From positions 643,333-707,332 of the forward strand of contig NZ_JAHYSS010000001.1 in the NCBI RefSeq assembly GCF_019802255.1: 64,000 bases of DNA, written 5' to 3'. How positions within the stretch are numbered: the first letter of the stretch is position 1; every line of letters begins with the position of its first letter. The notes under the pieces were generated by a model. The model saw only the letters and a program-made list of their open reading frames with translations. It was not told the origin of the DNA and made no database searches. This document shows positions 44,437 to 55,088 of the stretch, piece after piece. Both the position numbers and the translations under genes were made by a program. The stretch comes from Pedobacter polysacchareus (GTDB lineage Bacteria; Bacteroidota; Bacteroidia; Sphingobacteriales; Sphingobacteriaceae).

Positions 44437-47400
44437 TTAGTAAGCCAGGTTAGGGCTCAACCATCTTTCCACTTCTTCCAGTGGCATGTCTTTTCTGGTC
44501 GCATATTCTTCGACCTGATCTTTGGTAATTTTCCCCAATCCGAAATATCTGGATTGCGGGTGTGCGAAATAGAAACCACTTACCGCTGCGGTAGGGTACA
44601 TGGCATAACTTTCTGTGAGGCGAAGTCCGATTCTGTTTTCGGCATCCAGCAATTCAAAAAGTGTTCCTTTTTCACTGTGTTCCGGGCAGGCAGGATAGCC
44701 TGGTGCCGGGCGAATCCCTGCGTATTCTTCTTTAATGAGGTCTTCGTTGCTCAGTTTTTCATCTTTTGCATAACCCCAGTAATCTTTACGCACCAGCTCG
44801 TGCATCCTTTCAGCGAAAGCTTCTGCAAGCCTGTCGGCTAATGCTTTTGCCATGATGCTATTGTAATCGTCGTAATTGGCTTCAAATTCTGCAACCAGTT
44901 CATCGCAGCCGATACCTGTGGTGACTGCAAAGCCTCCGAAGTAATCTGCAACACCTGATTCTTTTGGCGCTACAAAGTCGGAAAGTGCATAATAAGGTTC
45001 TCCAGCCATTTTTTCCGCTTGTTGGCGAAGGGTATGAATGGTCACTTCTTTACCTGCTACATCCAGGATAATGTCGTCGCCAACAGTATTTGCCGGCCAG
45101 AAACCGATTACGCCTTTGGCAGTCAATAGTTTCTCGTCAACGATGCGTTTCAATAAGGCTTGCGCATCATCAAATAGTTTTTTTGCTTCATCACCAACGC
45201 TTTTATCGTTGAAGATTTTAGGGTAACTGCCGCGTAATTCCCAGGTATGGAAGAATGGCGTCCAGTCGATATAAGGGACCAGATCTTCCAGTGGATAATC
45301 TTCAAATACCTTTGTTCCGGTAAATGCAGGGGCAGGGGCTACCAGATCCAGGTCGATTTGAAACTGGTCTTTTCTAGCTTCTTCTATAGTTTTATAGCGT
45401 TTATCGGAGCGTTTGTTTAAATGCGCTTCTCTGGCTTTATCGTATTCCTGTTTGATGCCATCAATATATGCACCTCTGGTTTCCGGGTTCATTAAGGTAC
45501 TGCACACGGTTACACTTCTTGAAGCATCTAGTACATGAATGGCAGGGCCTGAATAGTTTGGCGCTACTTTTACTGCGGCATGGATTCTGGAAGTGGTTGC
45601 ACCACCAATAATCAAAGGAATGGTAAATCCTTCACGTTCCATTTCTTTGGCAAAATGTACCATTTCATCTAGGGAAGGGGTAATTAAACCACTCAATCCG
45701 ATGATGTCGGCATTGATTTCTTTTGCTTTTTGAATAATAGTTTGCGCGGGAACCATCACGCCCATATCTACGATTTCGAAGTTATTACAGGCCAATACTA
45801 CGCCTACAATGTTCTTACCGATATCGTGCACATCGCCTTTTACAGTGGCCATTAAGACTCTTCCTGCCGAAGAACTGGTGTTCCCATCAGGGTTGTCCAA
45901 TTTTTCCTGTTCAATGAAGGGAAGGAGGTAAGCTACCGCTTTTTTCATTACCCTGGCCGATTTTACGACCTGTGGCAGGAACATTTTTCCGGCGCCAAAT
46001 AGGTCTCCAACAATGTTCATTCCGTCCATTAAAGGACCTTCGATCACATGGATAGGTTTCGGATATTTTTGTCTGGCCTCCTCTACGTCGGCATCCAGAT
46101 ATTCAATAATTCCTTTTACCAAAGAATGAGAAAGGCGTTCTTCTACACTGGTTTTTCTCCATTCTTCATCTCTAACGATCTCTTTGCCTTTAGATTTGAT
46201 GGTTTCAGCAAACTCTACCAGGCGTTCTGTGGCGTCCTCTCTGCGGTTCAGCAGCACATCTTCCACACGTTCTAACAATTCTGGCGGAATTTCCTGGTAG
46301 ACTTCCAGCATCCCTGCGTTTACAATCCCCATATCCAGACCCGCTTTAATGGCATGATAAAGGAAGGCAGAGTGCATTGCTTCCCTCACGGTATTGTTTC
46401 CGCGGAAAGAGAAGGAAATATTAGATACTCCGCCGCTTACTTTAGCATAAGGCAGGTTTTCTTTGATCCAGCGTGTCGCATTGATGAAATCTACGGCATA
46501 GTTGTTATGTTCTTCTAAACCGGTTGCCACGGTTAGGATATTCGGGTCAAATATGATGTCTTGAGCTGGGAAACCTACTTCGTCTACTAATATATCGTAA
46601 GAACGTTTACAGATTTCTTTTCTACGTTCAAAGTTATCGGCCTGTCCATGTTCGTCAAATGCCATCACGACTACAGCTGCGCCGTAATTCATGATCTTTT
46701 TAGCACTTTCAATAAATTTTTCCGGTCCTTCTTTCAGGGAGATGGAGTTCACAATTCCTTTTCCCTGCAAACATTTCAGACCGGCTTCAATCACCGACCA
46801 TTTTGAGGAATCGACCATGATAGGCAGCTTGGAAATGTCCGGTTCTGAAGCAATGAGGTTCAGGAATTTCACCATTGCTGCTTCACCGTCCAGCATCCCT
46901 TCGTCCATGTTGACGTCGATGATTTGTGCACCACCTTCTACCTGCTGACGGGCAACAGTTAGCGCGGCTTCATAATCACCTCCTAAAATCAGCTTGGAGA
47001 ATTTTGGAGATCCGGTGATATTGGTACGTTCCCCGATGTTTACGAAAATGCTTTCCGGGGTAACGGTAACCGCTTCTAATCCGCTTAAACGCAAATATGG
47101 AGGGACGGTAGGGATTTTTCTTGGTGTGACCTTTTTCGCTTTTGCAGCGATACAGGCGATGTGTTCCGGCGTTGTTCCGCAGCAGCCACCTACAATATTT
47201 ACGAAACCATGCTGGATGAAGTCTTCCACAAGGTGAGCGGTTTCATGCGGCATTTCATCGTAAGCACCAAATTCGTTAGGTAGTCCTGCATTTGGATAGG
47301 CAGAAACGTAACAAGAGGCTTTTGCAGACAGTTCTTCAATGTGCGGCCTCATGTCTTTGGCGCCTAAAGCACAGTTGAAACCGATGCTGATCGGATCGGC

Positions 47401-48096
47401 ATGGATCACAGAGTTCAGGAATGCTTCTACCGTTTGTCCGGATAAAGTTCTTCCCGAAGCATCGGTAATGGTTCCAGAGATCATGATCTCTATCTTTTTC
47501 CCGATTTCTTTCTCATATTTTTTGATGGAAAAGATAGCCGCTTTCGCATTCAGGGTATCGAAAATGGTCTCGATTAACAAGACATCCGAACCACCATCTA
47601 CCAATCCACGTACTTGCTGATCATAAGCAGACACCAGTTCATCAAAAGTCAGGGCCCTGTATCCAGGGTCGTTTACATCTGGTGAAAGGGAAAGTGTTCT
47701 ATTGGTTGGGCCCACAGCACCTGCAACGAAGGACCTGCGGTCCGGGTTGGCAGCCATGAATTCGTCTACTGCCTCACGTGCTACTTTAGCACCGGCAAAA
47801 CTCATTTCATAGTCCAGCTCCTCCATCTGGTAATCTGCCAGGGAAATGCGCTGTGTGCTGAAGGTATTGGTTTCAATAATATCTGCACCGGCTTTTAAGT
47901 ATTCGGTGTGTATTGCTTTGATAATATCAGGACGCGTAAGGTTTAGCAAGTCGTTATTGCCTTTCACATCACAAGGGTGATCTTTAAATCTTTCGCCTCT
48001 AAAATCTTCTTCTGTCAGGATATAACGCTGGATCATGGTACCCATGGCTCCGTCAATAATTAATATGCGTTTCTCTAACTCTGCTCTAATGTCCAT
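44437..48096 (-). CDS. metH: Cobalamin-dependent methionine synthase
   Basis: A 1219-residue four-module enzyme, full length for MetH. Residues 1 to about 330 are the homocysteine domain with zinc cysteines in [11 protein letters not shown] and [11 protein letters not shown]. Next is the pterin (methyl-THF) barrel from about 350 ([19 protein letters not shown]). The cobalamin cap and binding domains carry [11 protein letters not shown] (His is the lower cobalt ligand) near residue 755. The C-terminal activation domain, about 890-1219, binds S-adenosylmethionine ([22 protein letters not shown]). It methylates homocysteine to methionine. A SAM-I riboswitch 121 nt upstream of the start provides feedback control. 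Confidence 0.98.
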   Translation of the reverse strand: MDIRAELEKRILIIDGAMGTMIQRYILTEEDFRGERFKDHPCDVKGNNDLLNLTRPDIIKAIHTEYLKAGADIIETNTFSTQRISLADYQMEELDYEMSFAGAKVAREAVDEFMAANPDRRSFVAGAVGPTNRTLSLSPDVNDPGYRALTFDELVSAYDQQVRGLVDGGSDVLLIETIFDTLNAKAAIFSIKKYEKEIGKKIEIMISGTITDASGRTLSGQTVEAFLNSVIHADPISIGFNCALGAKDMRPHIEELSAKASCYVSAYPNAGLPNEFGAYDEMPHETAHLVEDFIQHGFVNIVGGCCGTTPEHIACIAAKAKKVTPRKIPTVPPYLRLSGLEAVTVTPESIFVNIGERTNITGSPKFSKLILGGDYEAALTVARQQVEGGAQIIDVNMDEGMLDGEAAMVKFLNLIASEPDISKLPIMVDSSKWSVIEAGLKCLQGKGIVNSISLKEGPEKFIESAKKIMNYGAAVVVMAFDEHGQADNFERRKEICKRSYDILVDEVGFPAQDIIFDPNILTVATGLEEHNNYAVDFINATRWIKENLPYAKVSGGVSNISFSFRGNNTVREAMHSAFLYHAIKAGLDMGIVNAGMLEVYQEIPPELLERVEDVLLNRREDATERLVEFAETIKSKGKEIVRDEEWRKTSVEERLSHSLVKGIIEYLDADVEEARQKYPKPIHVIEGPLMDGMNIVGDLFGAGKMFLPQVVKSARVMKKAVAYLLPFIEQEKLDNPDGNTSSSAGRVLMATVKGDVHDIGKNIVGVVLACNNFEIVDMGVMVPAQTIIQKAKEINADIIGLSGLITPSLDEMVHFAKEMEREGFTIPLIIGGATTSRIHAAVKVAPNYSGPAIHVLDASRSVTVCSTLMNPETRGAYIDGIKQEYDKAREAHLNKRSDKRYKTIEEARKDQFQIDLDLVAPAPAFTGTKVFEDYPLEDLVPYIDWTPFFHTWELRGSYPKIFNDKSVGDEAKKLFDDAQALLKRIVDEKLLTAKGVIGFWPANTVGDDIILDVAGKEVTIHTLRQQAEKMAGEPYYALSDFVAPKESGVADYFGGFAVTTGIGCDELVAEFEANYDDYNSIMAKALADRLAEAFAERMHELVRKDYWGYAKDEKLSNEDLIKEEYAGIRPAPGYPACPEHSEKGTLFELLDAENRIGLRLTESYAMYPTAAVSGFYFAHPQSRYFGLGKITKDQVEEYATRKDMPLEEVERWLSPNLAY

Positions 48097-48216
48097 TTTT
48101 TTATATCTCCGGGTAAGGCCTGGGTAAAAGATTCCCGCTTAGGAATGTCCTGTCGGTTAAGGTTTTACACACAGTTAAAATGCTTATTGAAAAGTCCGGT
48201 ATCGGGTCGACTTTAA

Positions 48217-48322
48217 CTTATCTTTCGGGTACCGATGGTCCGGTTCCGGTAGAATGTAGCACCTTGTAAGCACAGGTTGCTAAGACATCGCAGGGTCTAA
48301 TCCCTCCGTCTTTCTCTATAAG
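48217..48322 (-). promoter_or_regulatory. SAM-I (S-box) riboswitch controlling metH-metF
   Basis: Read on the minus strand, CTTAT (48322-48318) and ATAAG (48221-48217) close the P1 helix. Inside are the S-box core blocks in order: GAGGGA, then GCGATGTCTTAGCAACC (kink-turn side), AAGGTGCTACATTC, and the 3' GAAAGATAAG. A terminator-like hairpin, AAAGTC (48214-48209) with GACTTTT (48196-48190), follows directly as a possible expression platform. High S-adenosylmethionine is expected to turn the operon off. Confidence 0.93.
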
Positions 48323-48327
48323 CTCTG

Positions 48328-48359
48328 CAAAAGTGCAACAAAGAAAAATCATTTCCAAA
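48328..48359 (-). promoter_or_regulatory. Promoter of the metH-metF riboswitch transcript
   Basis: On the minus strand TTTG (48359-48356) and CACTTTTG (48335-48328), one base off the TAnnTTTG consensus, are 20 nt apart. Transcription would begin a few nucleotides before the riboswitch P1 helix. Confidence 0.6.
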
Positions 48360-48586
48360 AAAACAGCGGTTAAAGCATATAATATTGCAATAGTCGGGGG
48401 GAATGAGGGGCAGTTCGGAATAATATTCTGGATTCTCTGGCTTTGTAATTAAAATACGTCGAATTTTTCCTGCTGATCTGTCTCTGTAATATAACGTATG
48501 CTTATTGTTAAATATATTAAAAGACAGTTCTTATGTATTGAGATGAGCTCCAGTGGATGTAGGAGCGTTCGGTATTTTATGATCAA
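48360..48586. other. Intergenic stretch without recognised genes
   Basis: Between the metH promoter and the palindrome beyond the BI-1 gene I see no coding sequence, tRNA or convincing promoter on either strand. The sequence is A/T-rich, with one G-rich patch near 48394-48410. Confidence 0.5.
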
Positions 48587-48626
48587 CAAGAAAGGGCTAT
48601 CAACAATTGTTGATAGCCCTTTCTTG
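48587..48626. terminator. Perfect 40-bp palindrome, probable terminator of the BI-1 gene
   Basis: The left half, CAAGAAAGGGCTATCAACAA (48587-48606), is the exact reverse complement of the right half (48607-48626), with no spacer. Outer GATCAA/TTGATC segments (48581-48586 and 48633-48638) could extend it. It lies 45 nt after the BI-1 stop. T tracts are short on both strands, so it may also act as a bidirectional 3'-end structure. Confidence 0.65.
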
Positions 48627-48670
48627 TAAAATGTTGATCTGGTATTCGAAACCGATTGGTTTTTTATCCC

Positions 48671-49423
48671 TTATTTTCTGCTTCCGAAGATTCTCAATAA
48701 GAAAAGGAAGATATTGATAAAGTCAAGGTATAGAGATAAAGCGCCCATAATGGCTAATTTTTTACCATCAGCTTGTACGATAGGATCACCACTTTCTTCC
48801 AGACCTGCACCGATACGTTTCAGTTTCTGAACGTCATAAGCGGTTAAAGCGGTAAAGATGGCTACACCGAAGAAGCTCATTACATAGCTGAATGTTGGGC
48901 TGCCTAAGAACAGGTTGATGATGCTGGCGATGAATAAGCCGGCTACACCTACCATTAGGATAGGACCGAATTTAGTTAAATCTATCTCTGTAGTATACCC
49001 TAAAAAGGCCATGATTCCAAAAATACCTGCTGCGGCACCAAAACATGCGGCAATAGATCCTGCGGTATATACTAATAATATAAAGCTTAAACTGATCCCT
49101 AATAAGATAGAGAAAAGGGTAAATACACCGATTAAGGCACCATAAGAAAGGCGGCTAAAGCCGGCTCCCATGAGTAAAACCAGGCCTAGTGGTGCAAACA
49201 TGGCGATATATCCTAAAACTGTTCTTTGTCCGGTTTCGAAGTTGACCAGCTGTCTTAAAGCGGCTTCAGAATTCGAGATGAATAAAGCGGCTACAGTTGA
49301 TAAACTCAGGGCAATAAACATCCATAAGAATACATTTGCGAAGAATTTCTTAGCAACGACTCCTCTTTCCTGCTCCACAAATACTGTTTTGTGTGCCCAT
49401 TCGTAATTATTGTTGTTGTCCAT
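48671..49423 (-). CDS. Bax inhibitor-1/YccA-family membrane protein
   Basis: A 250-residue protein with seven hydrophobic helices between residues 28 and 245 and a basic end (RIFGSRK). The BI-1 signature region is present: SFFGVAIFTALTAYDVQKLK, with the conserved Asp of the pH-sensing pair, and GALSLYLDFINIFLFLLRIFG. Family members act as calcium leak channels (BsYetJ) or modulate FtsH (YccA); the role here is unknown. It has its own promoter at 49445-49477. Confidence 0.92.
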   Translation of the reverse strand: MDNNNNYEWAHKTVFVEQERGVVAKKFFANVFLWMFIALSLSTVAALFISNSEAALRQLVNFETGQRTVLGYIAMFAPLGLVLLMGAGFSRLSYGALIGVFTLFSILLGISLSFILLVYTAGSIAACFGAAAGIFGIMAFLGYTTEIDLTKFGPILMVGVAGLFIASIINLFLGSPTFSYVMSFFGVAIFTALTAYDVQKLKRIGAGLEESGDPIVQADGKKLAIMGALSLYLDFINIFLFLLRIFGSRK

Positions 49424-49444
49424 TTTTCTTTAAATTTTAATAGT

Positions 49445-49477
49445 TAAAGGTACTAATTAGTTTACGTTCTTACAAAA
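49445..49477 (-). promoter_or_regulatory. Promoter of the BI-1-family gene
   Basis: On the minus strand TTTTG (49477-49473) and TACCTTTA (49452-49445), one mismatch to TAnnTTTG, are separated by 20 nt. The start codon is 21 nt beyond the -7 box. Confidence 0.6.
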
Positions 49478-49478
49478 C

Positions 49479-50048
49479 CTATGCCCCAAGCCTTTTTGTC
49501 AGCGTTTCTTCTACTTTCTTGAAAATTTGCAGTGGTTTTAGGGTTCTCCATGCCAAATCGTCAAGCTGACCACCAAAGTTGATGTAGTAATCCAGGTTGG
49601 CAGATCTGAACTCTTCGACCACATGCTCCTGGAAATTGATGCCGCAGATCCATCCATCTTCCACATCCTGGAACCACTCTTCGTAATAGCTGTCTTCGGA
49701 AGAATGGAAGTTCAGTATGTTTTCTCCGATGAGGATAAACTTGTTGATGCCTTCATCGATCATCAGCTCAAGGATTTCTCTTTTGAGCAGCATGATGTCG
49801 TTGTCTATGGCATCATTCCATTCACCAATAAATTCAATGATGGCATAATTCCGATCGTAATCCGCATACAATACTTTTATGTAGAGCGTGTTGGAGCCGA
49901 AATCATCCCATTGCGGGTGGATTAAAAAATTGTACAGCTGCTTATCAAAATAGAATTCTGAGTATTCGGTGTCATAAAACGGAGAACGCTCATCTTCCGC
50001 AGCGATGTAATCGTCGCGCCAGAGGTAGAAAGGTTCGATTTCGTGCAT
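49479..50048 (-). CDS. Conserved hypothetical protein
   Basis: A 189-residue acidic, aromatic-rich cytoplasmic protein without signal peptide or membrane helix. It is rich in Asp, Glu, Tyr and Trp (FYLWRDDYIAAEDERSPFYD near the start; NFHSSEDSYYEEWFQDVEDG in the middle). I do not recognise a family, although the compact alpha/beta pattern and codon use look like a normal gene. It follows murQ by 10 bp and is presumably cotranscribed with it. Confidence 0.75.
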   Translation of the reverse strand: MHEIEPFYLWRDDYIAAEDERSPFYDTEYSEFYFDKQLYNFLIHPQWDDFGSNTLYIKVLYADYDRNYAIIEFIGEWNDAIDNDIMLLKREILELMIDEGINKFILIGENILNFHSSEDSYYEEWFQDVEDGWICGINFQEHVVEEFRSANLDYYINFGGQLDDLAWRTLKPLQIFKKVEETLTKRLGA

Positions 50049-50058
50049 ATAGTTTTTG

Positions 50059-50865
50059 TTATTTGCTGCCGGCCTCTACTGCTTTACGTACGCTGCCGTG
50101 GCGTAAAAGCAAGTCTTCCGCCTTCGCGTAGTCAATGTTTAGTTCTTCCATTACCATTTGTGTGCCACGATCCACCAGTTTATGGTTGGTCAGCTGCATG
50201 TCCACCATTTTGTTCCCTTTTACACGTCCGAGTTTAATCATGACGGTAGTGCTGAGCATATTTAAGGCTAGTTTTTGTGCGGTTCCGGATTTCATGCGGG
50301 TAGAACCGGTCAGGAATTCTGGGCCGACTACAATTTCTACAGGGAAATCACTTTCTGCGGCAATTGGGCCACCGGCATTGCAGACAATACATCCGGTCAG
50401 GACGCCATGCTGACGCGCGGTGTTTAATCCGCCTATTACGTAAGGTGTAGTCCCGGAAGCAGCCAGGCCAATTAAACTGTCTTTTTCATTGATCTGATAT
50501 TCCTGTAAGTCTATCCAGGCCTGTTCAACATCATCTTCTGCATTTTCAACAGCTCTTCTGATCGCAGTATCACCGCCGGCAATGATGCCAACTACCCAGT
50601 CGAAAGGGACACCAAATGTTGGCGGGCATTCTGAGGCATCTACTACGCCCAAACGGCCGCTGGTTCCTGCACCTATGTAAAATAAACGTCCACCATTCTT
50701 CATGCGTTCCGTAACCGCAATTGCCAGTTTTTCCAGCTGCGGGATTGCTTTTTCCACTGCCAGTGGAACGGTTTGATCTTCTTTGTTGATCCCCTGAAGA
50801 ATTTCAAGGACAGACATCTGATCGATGTGATGATAGGTGGATTCCTGCTCGGTAACTCTGATCAT
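50059..50865 (-). CDS. murQ: N-acetylmuramic acid 6-phosphate etherase
   Basis: A 268-residue SIS-domain lyase that removes the lactyl ether of MurNAc-6-phosphate to give GlcNAc-6-phosphate in peptidoglycan recycling. Motifs: TEQESTYHHIDQMS at the start, YIGAGTSGRLGVVDASECPPTFG, AGGDTAIRRAVENAEDD, LAASGTTPYVIGG and GSTRMKSGTAQK. It is slightly shorter than the E. coli protein at the C-terminus. No anmK or PTS gene is nearby. Confidence 0.96.
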   Translation of the reverse strand: MIRVTEQESTYHHIDQMSVLEILQGINKEDQTVPLAVEKAIPQLEKLAIAVTERMKNGGRLFYIGAGTSGRLGVVDASECPPTFGVPFDWVVGIIAGGDTAIRRAVENAEDDVEQAWIDLQEYQINEKDSLIGLAASGTTPYVIGGLNTARQHGVLTGCIVCNAGGPIAAESDFPVEIVVGPEFLTGSTRMKSGTAQKLALNMLSTTVMIKLGRVKGNKMVDMQLTNHKLVDRGTQMVMEELNIDYAKAEDLLLRHGSVRKAVEAGSK

Positions 50866-51050
50866 ATTTTTTTTTGTTAAAACTCGGGATTTTCTTTTTA
50901 AACGCGAAATATTCGCCTATCATATAGGATCTTCGGGAACAAAGCTGCAACATTCTTGTTAATTCTTATAAAGAGTAAACAATTGTGAATGATTAGGACT
51001 TAATTTACTAAATGATAGGGTTATTTTATAACTTTACGCAGCAATAAACC

Positions 51051-52625
51051 ATGAAAAAGACCACCCGAAATCACCTTTTAATCGCGCTTACTTATTCTCT
51101 TACTTTAATAGGGGGGATGTTTGTGGGCTATAAGTTTTTAAAAGATCAGGGGTATACGATGCAGAAGCCGCTTGCTTATGCGGCAGATAGCAGCAGGAAG
51201 GTCGATGAAATCATCCACATCATCAATAAAAACTATGTGGATGAGGTGAATGCAGACAGTTTACACCATTTGCCAATTGATAGTTTACTTCATCAGCTGG
51301 ATCCGCATAGTGTGTATTTACCTCCGGCTAAAGCCAATGAATTTGCCGAAAATTTAGGAGGTAATTTTGAAGGTATCGGAATTGAGTATTACATTTTGAA
51401 TGATACTTTATTGATTACTAATGTAGTCAAAGAAGGACCTGCATACCTTGCTGGACTTCGCCAGGGCGACAAGATCCTTAAAATCGACACCATATTTGTG
51501 AGTGGTCGTGCTCTGCCGAGAGAACAGATGATTGGCAAGATCAAGGGTAAAAAGGGGACTGCCGTGAAATTGAGTATTTTGCATCCCGGGAATCTTCAGC
51601 CGGTGACCATCAGCGTAAACCGGGCGAGGGTAAAAGTGAGCAGCATTGACGCAGCTTATATGCTCAATCCGGAAACAGGATATGTGCGCATCAGCAAGTT
51701 TGGTGCAGATACGGATTCCGACTTTGTCGAGTCTGTGCGTAGTCTGAAAGCAAAAGGAATGAAAAAGCTGGTTCTGGATCTTCGTGATAATGGGGGAGGC
51801 TACCTGACTGCTGCCACGGGTTTAGCGAATCAAATTCTCAGCGAAAATAAGCTGATTGTCTATACACAAGGAAAACATGAACCGCGTACCGATTACTTTA
51901 CGACCGGCGGTGGGGAGTTTGAACAAGGAAAACTGGCGATATTGATCAATGAAAATTCGGCTTCTGCCTCGGAAATTCTTGCCGGTGCGGTTCAGGATCT
52001 GGATCGTGGGATCATCATCGGACGCCGTTCTTTTGGCAAGGGATTGGTACAGGAGCAATTTCCATTTGTGGATGGATCGGCTTTGAATCTAACGATTGCG
52101 AGGTATTATACGCCATCAGGCAGGAGTATTCAGAAATCTTATAAGAAAGGGTACAATGCCTATCAGAATGAAATTGAAGACCGTTTCAATGATGGGGAGC
52201 TGACCTCAGAAAATCTAAAGGATAGTTTGAAGAAGAGTAAAGACTTTTTAGGTGGGGGCATCCAGCCAGATATCTATGTAAAAATGGATACCAGTGGTTA
52301 CAACAGGTTTTACGCAAAGCTGATCGCTAAGAAAGTACTGTTTGATTTTGTGTATGACGTATTGGGAAATCGGTATACGGCTCCCTTTTTAGAACAAAAC
52401 CTTGCAACCTTTACCATTAATGATGCAGATTACAAGGATTTGATTAAATATATTCAAAGTAAGAATATTGTGATTGAGCCTAAATTACTTCAGGCAGCAA
52501 AACCTTTAATCCTGAATGATGTTAAAGTTTTGCTTTGTAAATACCACCTGGGTGATGCCGGTTATTACAAAGCGCTCAACTTGAGTGATGCAATGGTCAA
52601 ACAGGCATTATCCAGTTTGCAGTAA
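51051..52625 (+). CDS. S41-family C-terminal processing peptidase (CtpA-like)
   Basis: A 524-residue exported serine protease. An N-terminal hydrophobic segment (residues 9-27) anchors or exports it. The PDZ domain lies about 92-175 (EGIGIEYYILNDTLLITNV, GLRQGDKILKID). The S41 core has the nucleophile in ENSASASEILAGAVQD and the catalytic Lys in GRRSFGKGLVQEQF. It should trim periplasmic proteins from their C-terminus. A TAACTTTA box (51029-51036) precedes the start. The stop is 8 bp from the convergent der gene. Confidence 0.93.
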   Translation: MKKTTRNHLLIALTYSLTLIGGMFVGYKFLKDQGYTMQKPLAYAADSSRKVDEIIHIINKNYVDEVNADSLHHLPIDSLLHQLDPHSVYLPPAKANEFAENLGGNFEGIGIEYYILNDTLLITNVVKEGPAYLAGLRQGDKILKIDTIFVSGRALPREQMIGKIKGKKGTAVKLSILHPGNLQPVTISVNRARVKVSSIDAAYMLNPETGYVRISKFGADTDSDFVESVRSLKAKGMKKLVLDLRDNGGGYLTAATGLANQILSENKLIVYTQGKHEPRTDYFTTGGGEFEQGKLAILINENSASASEILAGAVQDLDRGIIIGRRSFGKGLVQEQFPFVDGSALNLTIARYYTPSGRSIQKSYKKGYNAYQNEIEDRFNDGELTSENLKDSLKKSKDFLGGGIQPDIYVKMDTSGYNRFYAKLIAKKVLFDFVYDVLGNRYTAPFLEQNLATFTINDADYKDLIKYIQSKNIVIEPKLLQAAKPLILNDVKVLLCKYHLGDAGYYKALNLSDAMVKQALSSLQ

Positions 52626-52633
52626 TTTATAGA

Positions 52634-53935
52634 TTATTTCTGTCTGAAATAGATCTGAATAGGTACTCCGCTAAAATCGAAGTTTTCACGCAGTTTGTTT
52701 TCAATGAAACGTTTATACGGTTCTTTGATGTACTGAGGTAAGTTACAGAAGAAAGCAAACATTGGTGAAGTACCATTGATTTGCGTGATGTATTTGATCT
52801 TGATGTACTTTCCTTTCAATGCTGGCGGCGGATATTTTTCAATAATCGGCAGCATCACATCATTTAATTTAGAGGTTGGAATTTTCTTTCCTCTGTTTTT
52901 GTGTACTTCCAAGGCAGTTTCAATTGCCTGGTGAATACGCTGTTTAGTCAGTGCTGAGGTGAAAACAATTGGTACATCAGTGAATGGTTGTAATTTAGTA
53001 CGAATCTGATCTTCAAAAATCTTAGTGGTTTTGCTGTCTTTTTCTACTAAATCCCATTTGTTAACCAGGATCACGATACCTTTTTTGTTTTTCTCTGCCA
53101 GGTGGAAAATGTTAACGTCCTGCGATTCTAACCCTTCCATGGCGTCAACCATTAAGATCACGACATCTGCTTCTTCCAAAGCTTTGATGGTACGCATTAC
53201 AGAATAAAACTCGATGTTCTCTTTTACTTTAGTCTTTTTACGAAGACCTGCGGTATCGATGAACATGAATTCGTGTCCGAATTGATTGTAGTGGATATGT
53301 ATAGAGTCTCTTGTAGTTCCAGCGATTGGGGTTACAATATTTCTTTCTCTACCAATCAATGCATTGATTAGTGATGATTTTCCAACGTTAGGTCTGCCAA
53401 CAATAGTAAGTTTAGGCAATGTATTCTCTTCTTCTACTACATCTTCGAAGTGTTTGATCACATCATCTAATAAATCACCTGTTCCAGAACCAGTCATAGA
53501 AGAGATCGGGTAGATCTCACCTAAACCAAATCCGTAAAATACGGAAGCATCATTTTGTAATTGAGTATTGTCTACTTTATTTACAACGATGAATACAGGT
53601 TTATTGCTGCGTCTAAGTAACTGTGCAATTTCGTCATCCAGGTCGGTAATGCCGGTTACGACATCCACCATAAACAACAATACAGTTGCTTCTTCAATAG
53701 CAATAACCACTTGTTCGCGGATTGCTGCTTCAAATAAATCTTCGGAATTGGCTACATAGCCTCCGGTATCAATAACAGTAAACTGCTTATCAGTCCATTC
53801 TGCCGATCCGTAATGACGATCACGGGTTACACCGCTAAAATCATCAACAATGGCTTTACGACTCTCTGTTAAGCGGTTAAATAGGGTAGATTTGCCTACG
53901 TTTGGTCTTCCGACGATTGCGATAATGTTGCTCAT
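52634..53935 (-). CDS. der: Ribosome biogenesis GTPase Der
   Basis: A 433-residue double GTPase for 50S subunit maturation. The first G domain opens [17 protein letters not shown] (G1), with DTGGY (G3) and NKVD (G4); the second has [23 protein letters not shown] and NKWDLVEK. The C-terminal KH-like domain ends the protein ([17 protein letters not shown]). It lies 47 bp after era in the same direction. Confidence 0.97.
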   Translation of the reverse strand: MSNIIAIVGRPNVGKSTLFNRLTESRKAIVDDFSGVTRDRHYGSAEWTDKQFTVIDTGGYVANSEDLFEAAIREQVVIAIEEATVLLFMVDVVTGITDLDDEIAQLLRRSNKPVFIVVNKVDNTQLQNDASVFYGFGLGEIYPISSMTGSGTGDLLDDVIKHFEDVVEEENTLPKLTIVGRPNVGKSSLINALIGRERNIVTPIAGTTRDSIHIHYNQFGHEFMFIDTAGLRKKTKVKENIEFYSVMRTIKALEEADVVILMVDAMEGLESQDVNIFHLAEKNKKGIVILVNKWDLVEKDSKTTKIFEDQIRTKLQPFTDVPIVFTSALTKQRIHQAIETALEVHKNRGKKIPTSKLNDVMLPIIEKYPPPALKGKYIKIKYITQINGTSPMFAFFCNLPQYIKEPYKRFIENKLRENFDFSGVPIQIYFRQK

Positions 53936-53982
53936 GTGTATGTATGAATTGTATTAATTATTAAGGGGTTGCAAAGGTAAGC

Positions 53983-54861
53983 TTAATTTTCGTACCCGAA
54001 ACTTTTTAAATAGTTCTTTTTACTTCGCCAGTCTGGAACTACCTTTACAAAGGTCTCTAAAAAGACTTTTTGGTCCAGGAATTTCTCAATATCCTTACGG
54101 GCCTCAGTACCCACCTTTTTAAGCATTGCACCACCTTTACCAATCAGGATATTTTTCTGTGAATCACGTTCTACGATGATCTCTGCACTAATCCTGGTAA
54201 TTTTCTCTTCTTCTTTGAAGGAAGTAATCACTACTTCTGTGCTATAAGGAATCTCTTTCTGGTAGTTGTTGAAGATCTTCTCTCTGATGATTTCTGAAAC
54301 GAAGAACCTTTGTGTACGGTCTGTCAAATCTTCTTTATCATAGAAAGGCGCATGTTCGGGTAACTGATCCAATACTGTTTCCATGATACCATCTAAGTTA
54401 TATAGGTGTAAAGCGGAGATGGCATATATATGTTTAGGATTTAACTTTTCCTGCCAGTAGGTCATTTTCGCTTCTACTTCTTCTTGTGTTGCGTTGTCGA
54501 TCTTATTGATCAGGACAATCATTGGGATCGTGGTGTCAATGATTTTATCTAATACATCATTCTCATCATGTGTTTCGTTAATGTCGGTAACGAACAGAAT
54601 AAGATCTGCATCAGTCAGTGCTCCTTTTACAGAACTCATCATAGAATCTTGTAAACCATAACGTGGTTTTATGATCCCCGGAGTGTCCGAAAATACGATT
54701 TGATAATTTTCTTCATTGACAATTCCCAGAATACGGTGACGGGTAGTCTGAGCTTTCGGAGTAATGATAGAAAGCTTTTCACCCACCAGGGCATTCATTA
54801 ACGTTGATTTACCCGCATTGGGCTTACCAATTATACTTACAAAACCTGCTTTATGTGACAT
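53983..54861 (-). CDS. era: GTPase Era
   Basis: A 292-residue GTPase that binds 16S rRNA near its 3' end during 30S assembly. The start MSHKAGFVSIIGKPNAGKST fixes the ATG at 54861 and the G1 motif. G3 DTPGI and G4 NKID follow; the C-terminal KH domain contains ERDSQKNILIGKGGAMLKKVG (GxxG loop). The gene is driven by a promoter that overlaps the promoter of the divergent tRNA array, and der follows it. Confidence 0.97.
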   Translation of the reverse strand: MSHKAGFVSIIGKPNAGKSTLMNALVGEKLSIITPKAQTTRHRILGIVNEENYQIVFSDTPGIIKPRYGLQDSMMSSVKGALTDADLILFVTDINETHDENDVLDKIIDTTIPMIVLINKIDNATQEEVEAKMTYWQEKLNPKHIYAISALHLYNLDGIMETVLDQLPEHAPFYDKEDLTDRTQRFFVSEIIREKIFNNYQKEIPYSTEVVITSFKEEEKITRISAEIIVERDSQKNILIGKGGAMLKKVGTEARKDIEKFLDQKVFLETFVKVVPDWRSKKNYLKSFGYEN

Positions 54862-54882
54862 GAAAATATTTTTTGAAATAAA

Positions 54883-54914
54883 TTTGCACCGCAAAGAAAC
54901 GAATTATATCTTTG
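54883..54914 (+). promoter_or_regulatory. Promoter of the tRNA-Met/tRNA-Glu array
   Basis: TTTG (54883-54886), a 20-nt spacer and TATCTTTG (54907-54914) form a perfect Bacteroidota primary promoter 58 nt before the first tRNA. Confidence 0.82.
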
Positions 54915-54922
54915 CATTCCAA
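54892..54922 (-). promoter_or_regulatory. Promoter of era-der, overlapping the tRNA promoter
   Basis: On the minus strand TTG (54922-54920), a 20-nt spacer and TTTCTTTG (54899-54892), one mismatch to TAnnTTTG. It lies almost wholly within the divergent tRNA promoter. Confidence 0.55.
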
Positions 54923-54972
54923 TTCGGAGGAAGAGTTAACCAATTAATTAACACAATCGGAATTGTATATAG

Positions 54973-55048
<76 letters not shown>

Positions 55049-55088
55049 AAATTGATTCGCTAATTGTAAAGTTAGTGGCAGTCAAAAT

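Noticed and set aside
48394..48410. G-rich patch considered as a G-quadruplex
   Set aside because: Only two runs of four or more G are present, too few for an intramolecular quadruplex.
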